DNA of 64,000 nt, taken from positions 857,501-921,500 of the forward strand of contig NZ_CP135162.1 of assembly GCF_001940165.2 (NCBI RefSeq). Direction: 5' to 3'. This document shows positions 1 through 8,171 of this stretch, in pieces (positions within the stretch are counted from its first letter, which is position 1; the number at the start of each line of letters is the position of its first letter). The notes under the pieces are model-generated. The model saw nothing but the letters and a program-made list of their open reading frames with translations, searched no databases and had not been told where the DNA came from. The translations under genes were made by a program, and so were the position numbers. Source of the DNA: Roseburia sp. 831b. Lineage in GTDB: Bacteria > Bacillota > Clostridia > Lachnospirales > Lachnospiraceae.

Positions 1-1
1 C

Positions 2-1075
2 TGTTATGTGCAGACGAAAGAGGCACAGGCACTTTTGGATGATGCAATTGACATTGTGATTGGAAATAACAAGAAACATGAGTTGCTTTCTTTGATTGAG
101 CAGTACGAGAAAGACCACGGCATGAACCATCTTGTGGTTGACATCAATCACGAGAAACAGGAATACGAAGAACTTTACCTGGAAAAGACAGCGGAACACA
201 CCAGAGCGTTTATCAAAGTGCAGGATGGATGTAACCAGTTTTGCAGTTACTGCATTATTCCGTTTGCAAGAGGAAGAGTCAGAAGCAGAAAAGCAAAGGA
301 TGTTGTGGCAGAGGTGAAACGTCTGGCTGAAAGCGGATTCCATGAGGTGGTTTTAACCGGAATCCATTTAAGTTCCTACGGTGTGGATACGGATGATAAT
401 TTGTTGCATCTGATTGAACTTGTTCACCAGGTGGATGGAATTGAGCGGATTCGTCTTGGAAGTTTAGAACCAAGAATTGTGACGGAAGAATTTACAAAGC
501 GCCTGTCACAGTTAGAAAAAATATGTCCGCATTTTCATTTGTCCCTGCAGAGCGGCTGCGATGCAACGTTACAGAGAATGAACCGGAAGTATGATACTGC
601 GCAGTACGAAGAGGGCTGTAAGATTTTACGGAAGTATTTTGAACATCCGGCAATCACAACCGATGTCATTGTAGGTTTTCCGCAGGAGAGTGAGGAGGAA
701 TTTGCAGTCACAAAGGCATTTTTAGAAAAAATCCATTTTTATGAAATGCATATTTTTAAATATTCCAAGCGTGAGGGTACGAAAGCGGCCGTGATGCCAG
801 GACAGATACCGGAACCGGAAAAGACCAAAAGAAGTGCCATTCTTCTCGACCTGGAAAAGAAAATGTCGGAGGAATTCCGCAATTATTATGTTGGAAAAGA
901 AGTAGAAGTTCTGATGGAAGAGGAGATGGAATATCAGGGCGAGACTTATTTTACCGGATACACGAAAGAATATGTAAAAGTTGCGGTAAAGGGAGATAAA
1001 AATCTTTCCAATACATTTGTAAGTGGCACAATTACAGGACGTCTGACAGAGGAAGTCTATTTGTTACAGATGTAA
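2..1075 (+). CDS. mtaB: tRNA t6A37 methylthiotransferase MtaB, 5'-truncated by window edge
   Basis: Radical-SAM enzyme that adds a methylthio group to N6-threonylcarbamoyladenosine at position 37 of ANN-decoding tRNAs, in the cytoplasm. The reading frame is open to the window edge and begins with a CYVQT segment, which matches the last cysteine region of the N-terminal UPF0004 domain, so the true start lies upstream. The SAM cluster motif CNQFCSYC, followed by IIPFARGRVRSR, is typical of the MtaB branch rather than MiaB. A TRAM-like tail occupies the last 65 or so residues. A strong terminator follows directly, so this gene ends its transcription unit. Confidence 0.9.
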   Translation, partial: CYVQTKEAQALLDDAIDIVIGNNKKHELLSLIEQYEKDHGMNHLVVDINHEKQEYEELYLEKTAEHTRAFIKVQDGCNQFCSYCIIPFARGRVRSRKAKDVVAEVKRLAESGFHEVVLTGIHLSSYGVDTDDNLLHLIELVHQVDGIERIRLGSLEPRIVTEEFTKRLSQLEKICPHFHLSLQSGCDATLQRMNRKYDTAQYEEGCKILRKYFEHPAITTDVIVGFPQESEEEFAVTKAFLEKIHFYEMHIFKYSKREGTKAAVMPGQIPEPEKTKRSAILLDLEKKMSEEFRNYYVGKEVEVLMEEEMEYQGETYFTGYTKEYVKVAVKGDKNLSNTFVSGTITGRLTEEVYLLQM

Positions 1076-1080
1076 AAAAG

Positions 1081-1125
1081 ATGCAGGCTGCTGTTTTTAT
1101 TTATAACAGCAGTTCGCATTTTTTT
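1081..1125 (+). terminator. Intrinsic terminator after mtaB
   Basis: The inner stem CTGCTGTT/AACAGCAG is enclosed by ATGC/GCAT and followed by a run of T. It lies 5 bases past the mtaB stop codon. Confidence 0.85.
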
Positions 1126-1154
1126 CGTACTTTTTTGGGGAATACTTTTTTTAG

Positions 1155-1183
1155 TTGAATTTTAGGACAAACTATATTAAAAT
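1155..1183 (+). promoter_or_regulatory. Sigma-A promoter for ireB-ruvX operon
   Basis: TTGAAT at 1155-1160 and TAAAAT at 1178-1183 are separated by exactly 17 bases. It sits between the mtaB terminator and ireB. Confidence 0.6.
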
Positions 1184-1241
1184 AAATGTAGCAATGCTTT
1201 TAGGTCTAGTACAAAAGAGCAATCATAAGGGCGTGAAAAAT

Positions 1242-1505
1242 ATGCAGAATATCAATAATACACAATATTTTAGAGTTGAAAAAGAACCGGAATTACAGGT
1301 GGGCGAAGTGCTTGCTATCGTTTATCGTGCCTTAAGCGAGAAAGGATATAATCCGGTAAATCAGATTGTTGGATATATTATGTCTGGTGATCCAACTTAC
1401 ATTACCAGCCATAATAATGCAAGAAGCTTGATTATGAAAGTGGAACGTGATGAATTAGTGGAAGAAGTTTTAAAGGCATACATTAAAAACAATTCCTGGG
1501 AATAA
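1242..1505 (+). CDS. IreB family regulatory phosphoprotein (DUF965)
   Basis: Small cytoplasmic protein of 87 residues, the usual size for the family. The enterococcal member IreB is a target of the Ser/Thr kinase IreK in cell-envelope stress control; its role here is inferred from the family. The conserved segments [18 protein letters not shown] and NNARSLI are present. An upstream ATG at 1155 overlaps the promoter -35, so the start was set at 1242, where AAGG lies 11 bases upstream. It is followed by ruvX, the standard Firmicute order. Confidence 0.88.
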   Translation: MQNINNTQYFRVEKEPELQVGEVLAIVYRALSEKGYNPVNQIVGYIMSGDPTYITSHNNARSLIMKVERDELVEEVLKAYIKNNSWE

Positions 1506-1621
1506 TTTTTCGGGGAACATGTATCGTTTGAACGGAATCCGTGTGCGTTTTTTCAAAAAGAATATGGGATAGTAGCGTCTGTGACTTTTACGTTAAAAAG
1601 GAAAGGCATGGTTATTTTTTT

Positions 1622-2071
1622 ATGCGAATTTTAGGACTTGATTTTGGTTCCAAGACAGTCGGAGTAGCAGTGAGTGACAGTTTAGGCTGGACGGCGCAGG
1701 GACTTGAGATTATCAGAAGGCAGTCTCCTGGTAAGCTGCGTCAGACCTTAGCGAGAATCGAGCAGATTATTGCGGAATATCAGGTAGAAAAGATTGTATT
1801 AGGTTTTCCTAAGAATATGAACAATACAGAGGGAGACCGTTGCGAAAAGACAAAAGAATTTAAAGAGATGTTAGAAAGAAGAACCGGACTTGAGGTTGTA
1901 CTTTGGGATGAGAGACTGACAACGGTAGCAGCAGACCGTACGATGATGGAATCTGGAATCCGAAGAGAACATCGAAAAGAATATGTGGACGAGATTGCGG
2001 CAATTTTTATTTTACAGGGTTATCTGGACTATTTGAGCATGCACAACAAGACACAGGAAGAGAATGAGTAA
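1622..2071 (+). CDS. ruvX: Putative Holliday junction resolvase RuvX (YqgF)
   Basis: RNase H-fold nuclease of 149 residues, proposed to resolve recombination intermediates or process pre-16S rRNA. The N-terminus [19 protein letters not shown] carries the first catalytic aspartate; LWDERLTT and the C-terminal DEIAA motif supply the others. The start at 1622 was chosen because it matches the family N-terminus. The Shine-Dalgarno GGAAAGG lies 15 bases upstream, an arrangement that recurs at several genes in this window. Confidence 0.9.
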   Translation: MRILGLDFGSKTVGVAVSDSLGWTAQGLEIIRRQSPGKLRQTLARIEQIIAEYQVEKIVLGFPKNMNNTEGDRCEKTKEFKEMLERRTGLEVVLWDERLTTVAADRTMMESGIRREHRKEYVDEIAAIFILQGYLDYLSMHNKTQEENE

Positions 2072-2094
2072 AAAGGATAGAAATGGAGTAGAAC

Positions 2095-2352
2095 ATGGAG
2101 AAAGTTAAATTTTGTGATCCGCAGACACAGGAAGAGATTGAACTTTATGTGGTAGAAGAGACACAGTTAAATGGTGTGAAATACCTTTTTGTAACTGAGG
2201 AAGAAGATGGCGACAGTGACGCTTATATTTTAAAAGAGATTGAGTCAAAGGAGCAGGATATCGTGTACGAGATGGTAGACGATGATGCAGAACTTGCAGC
2301 AATCGGAAAAGTTTTTTCAGAATTGATTGAGGACGCAGATATTGAGTATTAA
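2095..2352 (+). CDS. DUF1292 family protein (UPF0473)
   Basis: Acidic 85-residue cytoplasmic protein of unknown function. DUF1292 proteins are regularly found next to ruvX in Firmicutes, as here (23 bases downstream). The sequence opens MEKVKFCDPQTQEEIELYVV and is rich in Glu and Asp throughout. RNase J follows after 40 bases. Confidence 0.85.
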   Translation: MEKVKFCDPQTQEEIELYVVEETQLNGVKYLFVTEEEDGDSDAYILKEIESKEQDIVYEMVDDDAELAAIGKVFSELIEDADIEY

Positions 2353-2392
2353 GAAAGAAAGTAATCGGAAAGAAAATAATGGAGGTAAAAAT

Positions 2393-4066
2393 TTGAAAGG
2401 CGAAAAGAAAGAAAGCACTTCAAAGCTTAAAATCATTCCTCTTGGCGGATTAGAGCAGATTGGAATGAATATTACAGCGTTTGAATATGAAGACAGTATT
2501 ATTGTAGTAGATTGTGGATTATCCTTCCCGGAAGATGACATGTACGGAATTGATCTGGTAATCCCGGATGTTACTTACTTAAAAGATAACATTGATAAAG
2601 TAAAAGGATTTTTCATCACACATGGTCATGAAGACCATATTGGTGCGATTCCTTATGTCCTTCGCGACATCAATGTGCCAATCTATGCGACAAAGTTAAC
2701 CATTGGTATCATTGAACATAAATTAAAAGAACATAACATGCTTACAAAAGTAAAACGTAAGGTTGTAAAATACGGACAGCACATCAATTTAGGATGTTTC
2801 CGTGTGGAATTTATTAAGACAAACCATAGTATCCAGGATGCAGCTGCACTTGCGATTTATTCACCAGCAGGTATTGTTGTGCATACCGGAGACTTTAAAG
2901 TAGATTACACGCCAGTATTTGGTGATGCAATCGATTTACAGCGTTTTGGTGAGATTGGTAAAAAGGGTGTTCTTGCGCTGATGTGTGATAGTACAAATGC
3001 AGAGAGACCTGGATTTACTATGTCTGAGAAAACAGTTGGTAAGACATTTGATGAGATTTTTGAGGACCACAAGAAATCAAGAATTATCATTGCAACTTTT
3101 GCATCAAATGTAGACCGTGTGCAGCAGATTATGAATACTGCATACAAGAATGGAAGAAAAGTTGTCATTGAGGGACGAAGCATGGTAAACATCATTGGAA
3201 CCGCTTCTGAACTTGGTTATATTAATATCCCGGACAACACATTGATTGATATCGAAGAGGTAAAACGTTACCCGGATGAACAGACTGTCTTAATTACAAC
3301 GGGAAGCCAGGGTGAGTCCATGGCAGCGTTATCCCGTATGGCATCTGGTATGCATAAAAAGATTACCATTAAGCCAAACGATACCATTGTATTAAGTTCC
3401 AATCCAATCCCAGGTAATGAGAAAGCGGTTTCCAAGATTATCAACGAACTTTCCATGAAGGGTGCAAATGTTATTTTCCAGGATGTTCATGTATCCGGTC
3501 ATGCATGCCAGGAAGAAATCAAACTGATTTATTCTCTGGTACGTCCAAAGTATGCGATTCCGGTTCACGGTGAATATCGTCACCTGATTGCGCAGGCAAA
3601 AGTGGCAGAGGAACTTGGCATTGACAAAGATAATATTTTCTTATTGTCTTCCGGAGATGTATTGGAATTAGACAGTGAGAGCGCTGCTGTGACAGGGCGT
3701 GTACATGTTGGCGATGTCATGGTAGACGGTCTTGGAGTCGGTGATGTCGGAAATATCGTATTGCGCGACAGACAGCATCTTGCAGAGGATGGAATTATCA
3801 TTGTTGTCCTGACATTAGAGGCAGGAAGCGGACAGGTTCTGGCTGGACCAGATATCGTTTCCAGAGGATTTGTTTATGTAAGAGGTTCTGAGAGCCTGAT
3901 GGATGAAGCAAAACAGGTCTTAGAAGCAAAGATGCAGTATTGCATGGACCGCAATATTACAGACTGGAGCAAGATTAAGACCGAGATTAAGGATGCTCTT
4001 GGCGAATTTGTCTGGAAAGAGACAAAGAGAAGACCAATGATTATGCCAATCATTATGGAAGTCTAG
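2393..4066 (+). CDS. Ribonuclease J (metallo-beta-lactamase RNase)
   Basis: Cytoplasmic endo- and 5'-3' exoribonuclease of mRNA decay and rRNA maturation. At 557 residues it has the normal length. The beta-lactamase-fold metal motif HGHEDHIGAIPY is near residue 75; a beta-CASP domain and the RNase J C-terminal domain follow. A TTG start at 2393 is chosen because GGAGGT lies 6 bases upstream and the length then fits the family. The in-frame upstream extension overlaps the DUF1292 gene and has no ribosome site. RnjA and RnjB cannot be told apart from sequence alone. Confidence 0.92.
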   Translation: MKGEKKESTSKLKIIPLGGLEQIGMNITAFEYEDSIIVVDCGLSFPEDDMYGIDLVIPDVTYLKDNIDKVKGFFITHGHEDHIGAIPYVLRDINVPIYATKLTIGIIEHKLKEHNMLTKVKRKVVKYGQHINLGCFRVEFIKTNHSIQDAAALAIYSPAGIVVHTGDFKVDYTPVFGDAIDLQRFGEIGKKGVLALMCDSTNAERPGFTMSEKTVGKTFDEIFEDHKKSRIIIATFASNVDRVQQIMNTAYKNGRKVVIEGRSMVNIIGTASELGYINIPDNTLIDIEEVKRYPDEQTVLITTGSQGESMAALSRMASGMHKKITIKPNDTIVLSSNPIPGNEKAVSKIINELSMKGANVIFQDVHVSGHACQEEIKLIYSLVRPKYAIPVHGEYRHLIAQAKVAEELGIDKDNIFLLSSGDVLELDSESAAVTGRVHVGDVMVDGLGVGDVGNIVLRDRQHLAEDGIIIVVLTLEAGSGQVLAGPDIVSRGFVYVRGSESLMDEAKQVLEAKMQYCMDRNITDWSKIKTEIKDALGEFVWKETKRRPMIMPIIMEV

Positions 4067-4107
4067 TCAGATAAAAGACTCTGTGGAAAAGACGAGCGAG
4101 GTGGACA

Positions 4108-4578
4108 ATGAATCTTAATAAAGCAATTTTTAAATTTGTACGAATCAGTTTTTCAGTGTTAGTCATTCTTCTTGTAGTGTTTGGTCTGACCAAGCTTGGA
4201 ATGTTTGGATATGACTTTGGATACAGAGTCTTTACCGAAGGGGCAATGGAAAGTGCCCCTGGAAAAGATGTGACAGTCCAGGTGACATCGGATATGTCTG
4301 AGTATGAGATTGCGCAGATGTTAGAGGAAAAAGGTCTTACAAGGGATGCAAAACTTTTTGTAGTTCAATTGAAACTTTCCTCCTATTCCCATAAATTGCA
4401 GCCAGGTGTGTATGTTTTAAATACCTCCATGGAGCCGGAAGAAATGATGGCTTTAATGGCAACGGATAAGGAGAAGGAGACCGAGACACAGGAGATGGAA
4501 ACGGTGGAAGCGGACACGCAGGCTTTGGATACACAAAGCACGCAGGAGATCGGAACACAGAGTCAGATTGAGGAGTAA
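4108..4578 (+). CDS. MltG-like membrane protein lacking the transglycosylase domain
   Basis: 156 residues. There is an N-terminal membrane anchor (about residues 10-32), then a short region with VTSDMSEYEIAQMLEEKGL and KLQPGVYVLNTSMEPEEMM that resembles the LysM-like part of endolytic transglycosylase MltG (YceG). The catalytic domain is absent: the protein ends with a low-complexity Thr/Gln/Glu tail from about residue 120. Short MltG-like proteins may act as binding subunits, but that is inference. It lies 42 bases after RNase J and 7 bases before an O-methyltransferase, probably in one operon. Confidence 0.65.
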   Translation: MNLNKAIFKFVRISFSVLVILLVVFGLTKLGMFGYDFGYRVFTEGAMESAPGKDVTVQVTSDMSEYEIAQMLEEKGLTRDAKLFVVQLKLSSYSHKLQPGVYVLNTSMEPEEMMALMATDKEKETETQEMETVEADTQALDTQSTQEIGTQSQIEE

Positions 4579-4584
4579 TATAGC

Positions 4585-5235
4585 GTGATTGTTGATGAGA
4601 GATTAGTGACATATATAAACTCACTTGACACAGGAAATACAAAGATATTAGATCAAATTGAAAAGGAAGCGCTAGATACGTTTGTGCCGATTATACGAAA
4701 GGAAATGCAGTCTTTTTTAAAGATGTTCCTTTCGGTAAGTAAGCCGATGCGTATCTTAGAGGTTGGTACAGCTGTCGGATTTTCTGCCATATTAATGGCA
4801 GAGTATGGTCCGGCAGATTGTCGTATTACGACCATTGAGAATTATGAAAAGCGTATTCCAATTGCAAAAGAGAACTTTAAGAGGGCAGGAAAAGAAAGCC
4901 AGATTACCTTACTGGAAGGCGATGCTGCTGATGTTTTAAAAGAATTAGACGAGCCGTATGATCTGATTTTTATGGATGCGGCAAAAGGACAGTACATCCA
5001 TTTCATGCCGGATGTTCTTAGACTTTTAAAACCAGGTGGTGTCCTGATTTCGGATAATGTACTGCAGGATGGTGACATTATCGAATCCCATTTTGCGGTG
5101 ACGAGAAGAAATCGTACCATCCATAAAAGAATGCGTGATTATCTTTATGAATTAACACACAATGAGGAGCTTGTGACAGCCGTGCTTCCAATCGGGGATG
5201 GCATTACGGTCAGCAGCAAGAAAGAAAATAGTTAA
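4585..5235 (+). CDS. SAM-dependent O-methyltransferase (class I, family 3)
   Basis: 216-residue Rossmann-fold methyltransferase of the catechol O-methyltransferase type. Motif I is ILEVGTAVGFSAILMA, then TTIENYEKR (acidic residue for SAM ribose), LIFMDAAKGQY and ISDNVLQDG. It is close to the TrmR group, which makes 5-methoxyuridine in tRNA; its association with a U32 peptidase and an MltG-like gene is common in clostridia. GTG start at 4585 with AGGAG 9 bases upstream. The substrate cannot be fixed from sequence alone. Confidence 0.82.
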   Translation: MIVDERLVTYINSLDTGNTKILDQIEKEALDTFVPIIRKEMQSFLKMFLSVSKPMRILEVGTAVGFSAILMAEYGPADCRITTIENYEKRIPIAKENFKRAGKESQITLLEGDAADVLKELDEPYDLIFMDAAKGQYIHFMPDVLRLLKPGGVLISDNVLQDGDIIESHFAVTRRNRTIHKRMRDYLYELTHNEELVTAVLPIGDGITVSSKKENS

Positions 5236-5277
5236 TGATAAAACTACACAAGTAGTTAAATGGAAAGGCATAGATTT

Positions 5278-6513
5278 ATGAGAAGAAAAACAGAATTATT
5301 GGTTCCAGCCAGTAGTTTAGAAGTATTAAAAGTAGCAGTTGTGTTTGGAGCAGATGCTGTTTATATTGGTGGAGAGGTGTTCGGACTCCGCGCAAAAGCA
5401 AAAAACTTTTCCTTAGAGGAAATGAAAGAAGGAATTGATTTTGCACATGAGCATGGCGTGAAAGTATATGTCACAGCCAATATTTTAGCGCACAACAGTG
5501 ATTTAGAGGGTGTAAGAGAGTACTTTAAAGAATTAAAGAAAATCAAGCCGGATGCGCTTATTATTGCGGACCCAGCCATTTTTATGATTGCAAAGGAGAT
5601 TTGCCCGGAGATTGACAGACATATCAGTACACAGGCAAACAATACAAACTACGGAACCTATCAGTTCTGGTACAGCCAGGGAGCCAGCAGAGTTGTCTCC
5701 GCACGCGAACTTTCACTGCAGGAAATTAAAGAGATTCGTGCTAATATTCCAGACGATTTGGAGATAGAGACATTTATTCACGGAGCAATGTGTATTTCTT
5801 ATTCTGGAAGATGCCTTTTAAGTAACTACTTTACAGGAAGAGATGCAAACCAGGGAGCCTGTACCCATCCATGCAGATGGAAATACTCCGTTGTGGAAGA
5901 AAAACGTCCGGGAGAATATTTGCCGGTTTATGAAAATGAGCGTGGAACCTATATTTTTAACTCCAAGGATTTATGTATGATTGAGCATATTCCAGAGATT
6001 TTAGACGCTGGTATTGACAGTTTAAAAATCGAAGGACGTATGAAGACGGCGCTTTATGTGGCAACGGTTGCAAGAACCTACCGCAAGGCAATCGATGATT
6101 ACAACAAATCACCGGAACTTTACAAACAGAATATGCCGTGGTATTTAGACCAGATTTCCAATTGTACTTACCGTCAGTTTACAACGGGATTCTTTTTTGG
6201 AAAGCCAACGGAAGAAGCTCAGATATACGACAACAACACTTATGTGAAAGAATACACCTATCTTGGTATTGTCGGAGAGCAGAATGAAGTGGGATTGTAC
6301 CGGATTGAGCAAAGAAATAAATTTTCTGTGGGAGAAACTATTGAAGTTATGAAGCCAAACGGCGATAATATAGTTGTAACGGTAAAACGGATTTTGGATG
6401 AAGAAGGTCATGAGATGGAATCTGCACCACATCCAAAACAGGTTTTATATCTTGATTTAGGACAGCCGTTAGAAAAATACGATATTTTGCGCAGAAAAGA
6501 AGAAGATGCGTAA
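5278..6513 (+). CDS. Peptidase U32 family protein
   Basis: 411 residues. The U32 signature region EIETFIHGAMCISYSGRC is followed by a run of conserved cysteines (GACTHPCRW), and the N-terminal TIM-barrel begins ELLVPASSLEVLKVAV. Family members include collagenase-like proteases and the RlhA/TrhP RNA hydroxylation factors; for this one, linkage to a tRNA-modifying-type methyltransferase favours an RNA hydroxylation role, which is inference. The start was moved to 5278 because GGAAAGG lies 9 bases upstream, whereas the ATG at 5260 has no ribosome site. Confidence 0.85.
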   Translation: MRRKTELLVPASSLEVLKVAVVFGADAVYIGGEVFGLRAKAKNFSLEEMKEGIDFAHEHGVKVYVTANILAHNSDLEGVREYFKELKKIKPDALIIADPAIFMIAKEICPEIDRHISTQANNTNYGTYQFWYSQGASRVVSARELSLQEIKEIRANIPDDLEIETFIHGAMCISYSGRCLLSNYFTGRDANQGACTHPCRWKYSVVEEKRPGEYLPVYENERGTYIFNSKDLCMIEHIPEILDAGIDSLKIEGRMKTALYVATVARTYRKAIDDYNKSPELYKQNMPWYLDQISNCTYRQFTTGFFFGKPTEEAQIYDNNTYVKEYTYLGIVGEQNEVGLYRIEQRNKFSVGETIEVMKPNGDNIVVTVKRILDEEGHEMESAPHPKQVLYLDLGQPLEKYDILRRKEEDA

Positions 6514-6595
6514 AGCGAAAAACATCTTCAAAACATACCGGGTTGTCAGAGGCATGTAGAGAGTCTGTAAGCAATAAGAAAGGAATGGTATTGAG

Positions 6596-7657
6596 ATGAA
6601 ACAGGAGAAGTACGTAGCTTATGTGGGCACCTATACCCATGAAAACAGTGTAGGAATTCATATTTATGATGTGGACACAACCAATGCAGGGTTAAAAGAG
6701 CGTAAGGTAGTTCCAATCAACAATCCGTCCGATCTCGTAGTATCGAAAGACCGAAGATTTCTTTACTCCATCGCGGATGAAGGGGTAGAATCGTTCCAGA
6801 TTTTACCAGATGGAGACTTAAAACCAATCAACAAACAGGCAATCGGCGGAATCAGAGGCTGCTATGTAGAAGTAGATGATGAGAATCGTTATCTTTTTGT
6901 GGCAGGACATCATGATGGACGAGTTACGATGATGCACTTGAATGAAGATGGCAGCATCGGAGACATTGCAGATGGAATTTTCCATAAAGGAACCGGCAGA
7001 AGCATCGCACAGCGTAATTTTGTACCACATGTTGACTGTGTGAAATTAACACCGGATCAGAAGTTTTTGTGTGCCGTTGATAATGGGCTAGATCAGACCA
7101 AGGTTTACAAGGTAGACTATGAAAAAGGAAAACTTACATTAGTCGACATTGTAAGAGGACCACTAGAGTCTGCACCGCGTATGATTCGTTTTTCCAGAGA
7201 CCACAAATATGCCTATATTTTGTATGAATTACTGAACATTGTGGAAGTATATGCTTACAGTGTCGAACATGATATGCCAAAATTCGAGAAGATTCAGACT
7301 ATCTCGACCAAAGAAAAAGGGGATGATGACTCCTGCGCTGCATCCGGCATGGAAATTTCCAAATCCGGAAAATACTTATTCTGCAGTAATGCAGGTGTTG
7401 ACAGTGTCAACTGCTTTGAAATCGACGAAAAGACCGGCATGTTAACCGAGATTTTCAATACCAGGGTTTACAGCGATTATCCAAAGATGCTCGCCATTTA
7501 CCCGGATGAAAAACATTATTTGACATTAAATAACGGAACCAATGAGATTGTTTCCTATCAGATTGATTTCGAGAAAAAATGCTCCCTTGAGGTTGGAAAA
7601 CCAGTCAAGGTAGACAAGCCAAACAGTATTTATATCTTAAAATTAGAACAGGAATAA
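6596..7657 (+). CDS. Lactonase family beta-propeller protein (6-phosphogluconolactonase / YbhE type)
   Basis: 353 residues forming a predicted seven-bladed propeller. The opening is YVAYVGTYTHENSVGIHIYD, and the conserved segments VPHVDCVKLTPDQKFLCAVDNG and SAAPRMIRFSRDHKYAYI-like blades are visible. Members hydrolyse 6-phosphogluconolactone or act as carboxy-muconate cyclase-like lactonases; the true substrate is unknown. AGAAAGG lies 12 bases before the ATG. A strong terminator follows. Confidence 0.8.
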   Translation: MKQEKYVAYVGTYTHENSVGIHIYDVDTTNAGLKERKVVPINNPSDLVVSKDRRFLYSIADEGVESFQILPDGDLKPINKQAIGGIRGCYVEVDDENRYLFVAGHHDGRVTMMHLNEDGSIGDIADGIFHKGTGRSIAQRNFVPHVDCVKLTPDQKFLCAVDNGLDQTKVYKVDYEKGKLTLVDIVRGPLESAPRMIRFSRDHKYAYILYELLNIVEVYAYSVEHDMPKFEKIQTISTKEKGDDDSCAASGMEISKSGKYLFCSNAGVDSVNCFEIDEKTGMLTEIFNTRVYSDYPKMLAIYPDEKHYLTLNNGTNEIVSYQIDFEKKCSLEVGKPVKVDKPNSIYILKLEQE

Positions 7658-7672
7658 TTTTTAGCGGAAAAG

Positions 7673-7707
7673 GCTGCACACGTTTTTATGCGTGTGCAGC
7701 TTTTTTT
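7673..7707 (+). terminator. Intrinsic terminator after lactonase gene
   Basis: The 10-bp stem GCTGCACACG/CGTGTGCAGC is followed by seven T, 15 bases past the stop codon. Confidence 0.9.
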
Positions 7708-7744
7708 ATGTAATAGGAAATTTCGTTCCTATTACATAAAAAAA
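7701..7744. repeat. 19-bp perfect inverted repeat with 6-base loop
   Basis: The arm TTTTTTTATGTAATAGGAA (7701-7719) is repeated inverted at 7726-7744 around the loop ATTTCG. The left arm shares its T-run with the preceding terminator. The core ATGTAATAGGAA occurs again at 55637-55648, also directly after a terminator T-run, so this may be a dispersed intergenic element. Confidence 0.8.
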
Positions 7745-7746
7745 TG

Positions 7747-7836
7747 CTCCGCAGGGATCGCACTGCGGCGGAGTTGAACAATGTCGCAAATGCGACCCGC
7801 CGCAGGCGGAGAATCCTGCAAGCAGGATTCTTTTTT
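7747..7836 (+). other. GC-rich structured element with terminator hairpin (possible sRNA or repeat)
   Basis: About 90 bases, far more GC-rich than its surroundings. Nested pairing can be drawn: CTCCGC (7747) with GCGGAG (7806); CTGCGGCGG (7763) with CCGCCGCAG (7797); and GTCGC (7783) with GCGAC (7792). A separate hairpin, GAATCCTG/CAGGATTC (7811-7830), then ends in six T. The fold resembles a short structured RNA or a palindromic intergenic repeat. No promoter directly in front of it is obvious, and I do not recognise an Rfam family. Confidence 0.55.
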
Positions 7837-7840
7837 ATTC

Positions 7841-7869
7841 TTGACAAAAGAAAGGTGTTGTGCTAATTT
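7841..7869 (+). promoter_or_regulatory. Promoter of the fatty acid synthesis operon
   Basis: TTGACA at 7841-7846, a 17-base spacer, then TAATTT at 7864-7869 preceded by TG (extended -10). The predicted start is near 7876, just upstream of the palindrome at 7881. Confidence 0.8.
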
Positions 7870-7880
7870 CATATCTGTAT

Positions 7881-7900
7881 TAGTTAAATATATTTAACTA
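7881..7900. promoter_or_regulatory. Perfect 20-bp palindrome, probable operator of the fab regulator
   Basis: TAGTTAAATATATTTAACTA reads identically on both strands. It starts about 5 bases after the predicted transcription start of the fab operon, a typical repressor position. The MarR-family gene closing the operon (16891) is the natural candidate to bind it, by analogy with FabT of streptococci; this pairing is inference. Confidence 0.7.
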
Positions 7901-7942
7901 AATAAAATTAGATAAATAAATGGAAACAAAAAGGAGAATGTT

Positions 7943-8164
7943 ATGTTAGAGAAAGTAAGAACAATTATTTCAGACACCATCAATTGTAATGGGGAGGATA
8001 TCCAGTTAGAGACATCCTTAAAGGATGATTTGGAAATGGATTCTTTGGATGCAGTGGAACTTAACCTTGCAATCGAAGAAGCTTTTGGAATTACCATCAG
8101 TGATGAAGCATTAGAAGGATTTGTTACAGTCGGTGATATTGTAAATTACTTAGAGGCAATGTGA
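7943..8164 (+). CDS. acpP: Acyl carrier protein
   Basis: 73-residue carrier for growing acyl chains in type II fatty acid synthesis. The phosphopantetheine attachment site is Ser34 in the motif EMDSLDAVEL. The sequence is acidic, helical and of normal length. It is the first gene of an eleven-gene fatty acid cluster, with AAGGAG 8 bases before the ATG and a 43-base leader after the palindromic operator. Confidence 0.95.
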   Translation: MLEKVRTIISDTINCNGEDIQLETSLKDDLEMDSLDAVELNLAIEEAFGITISDEALEGFVTVGDIVNYLEAM

Positions 8165-8171
8165 GGATAAA

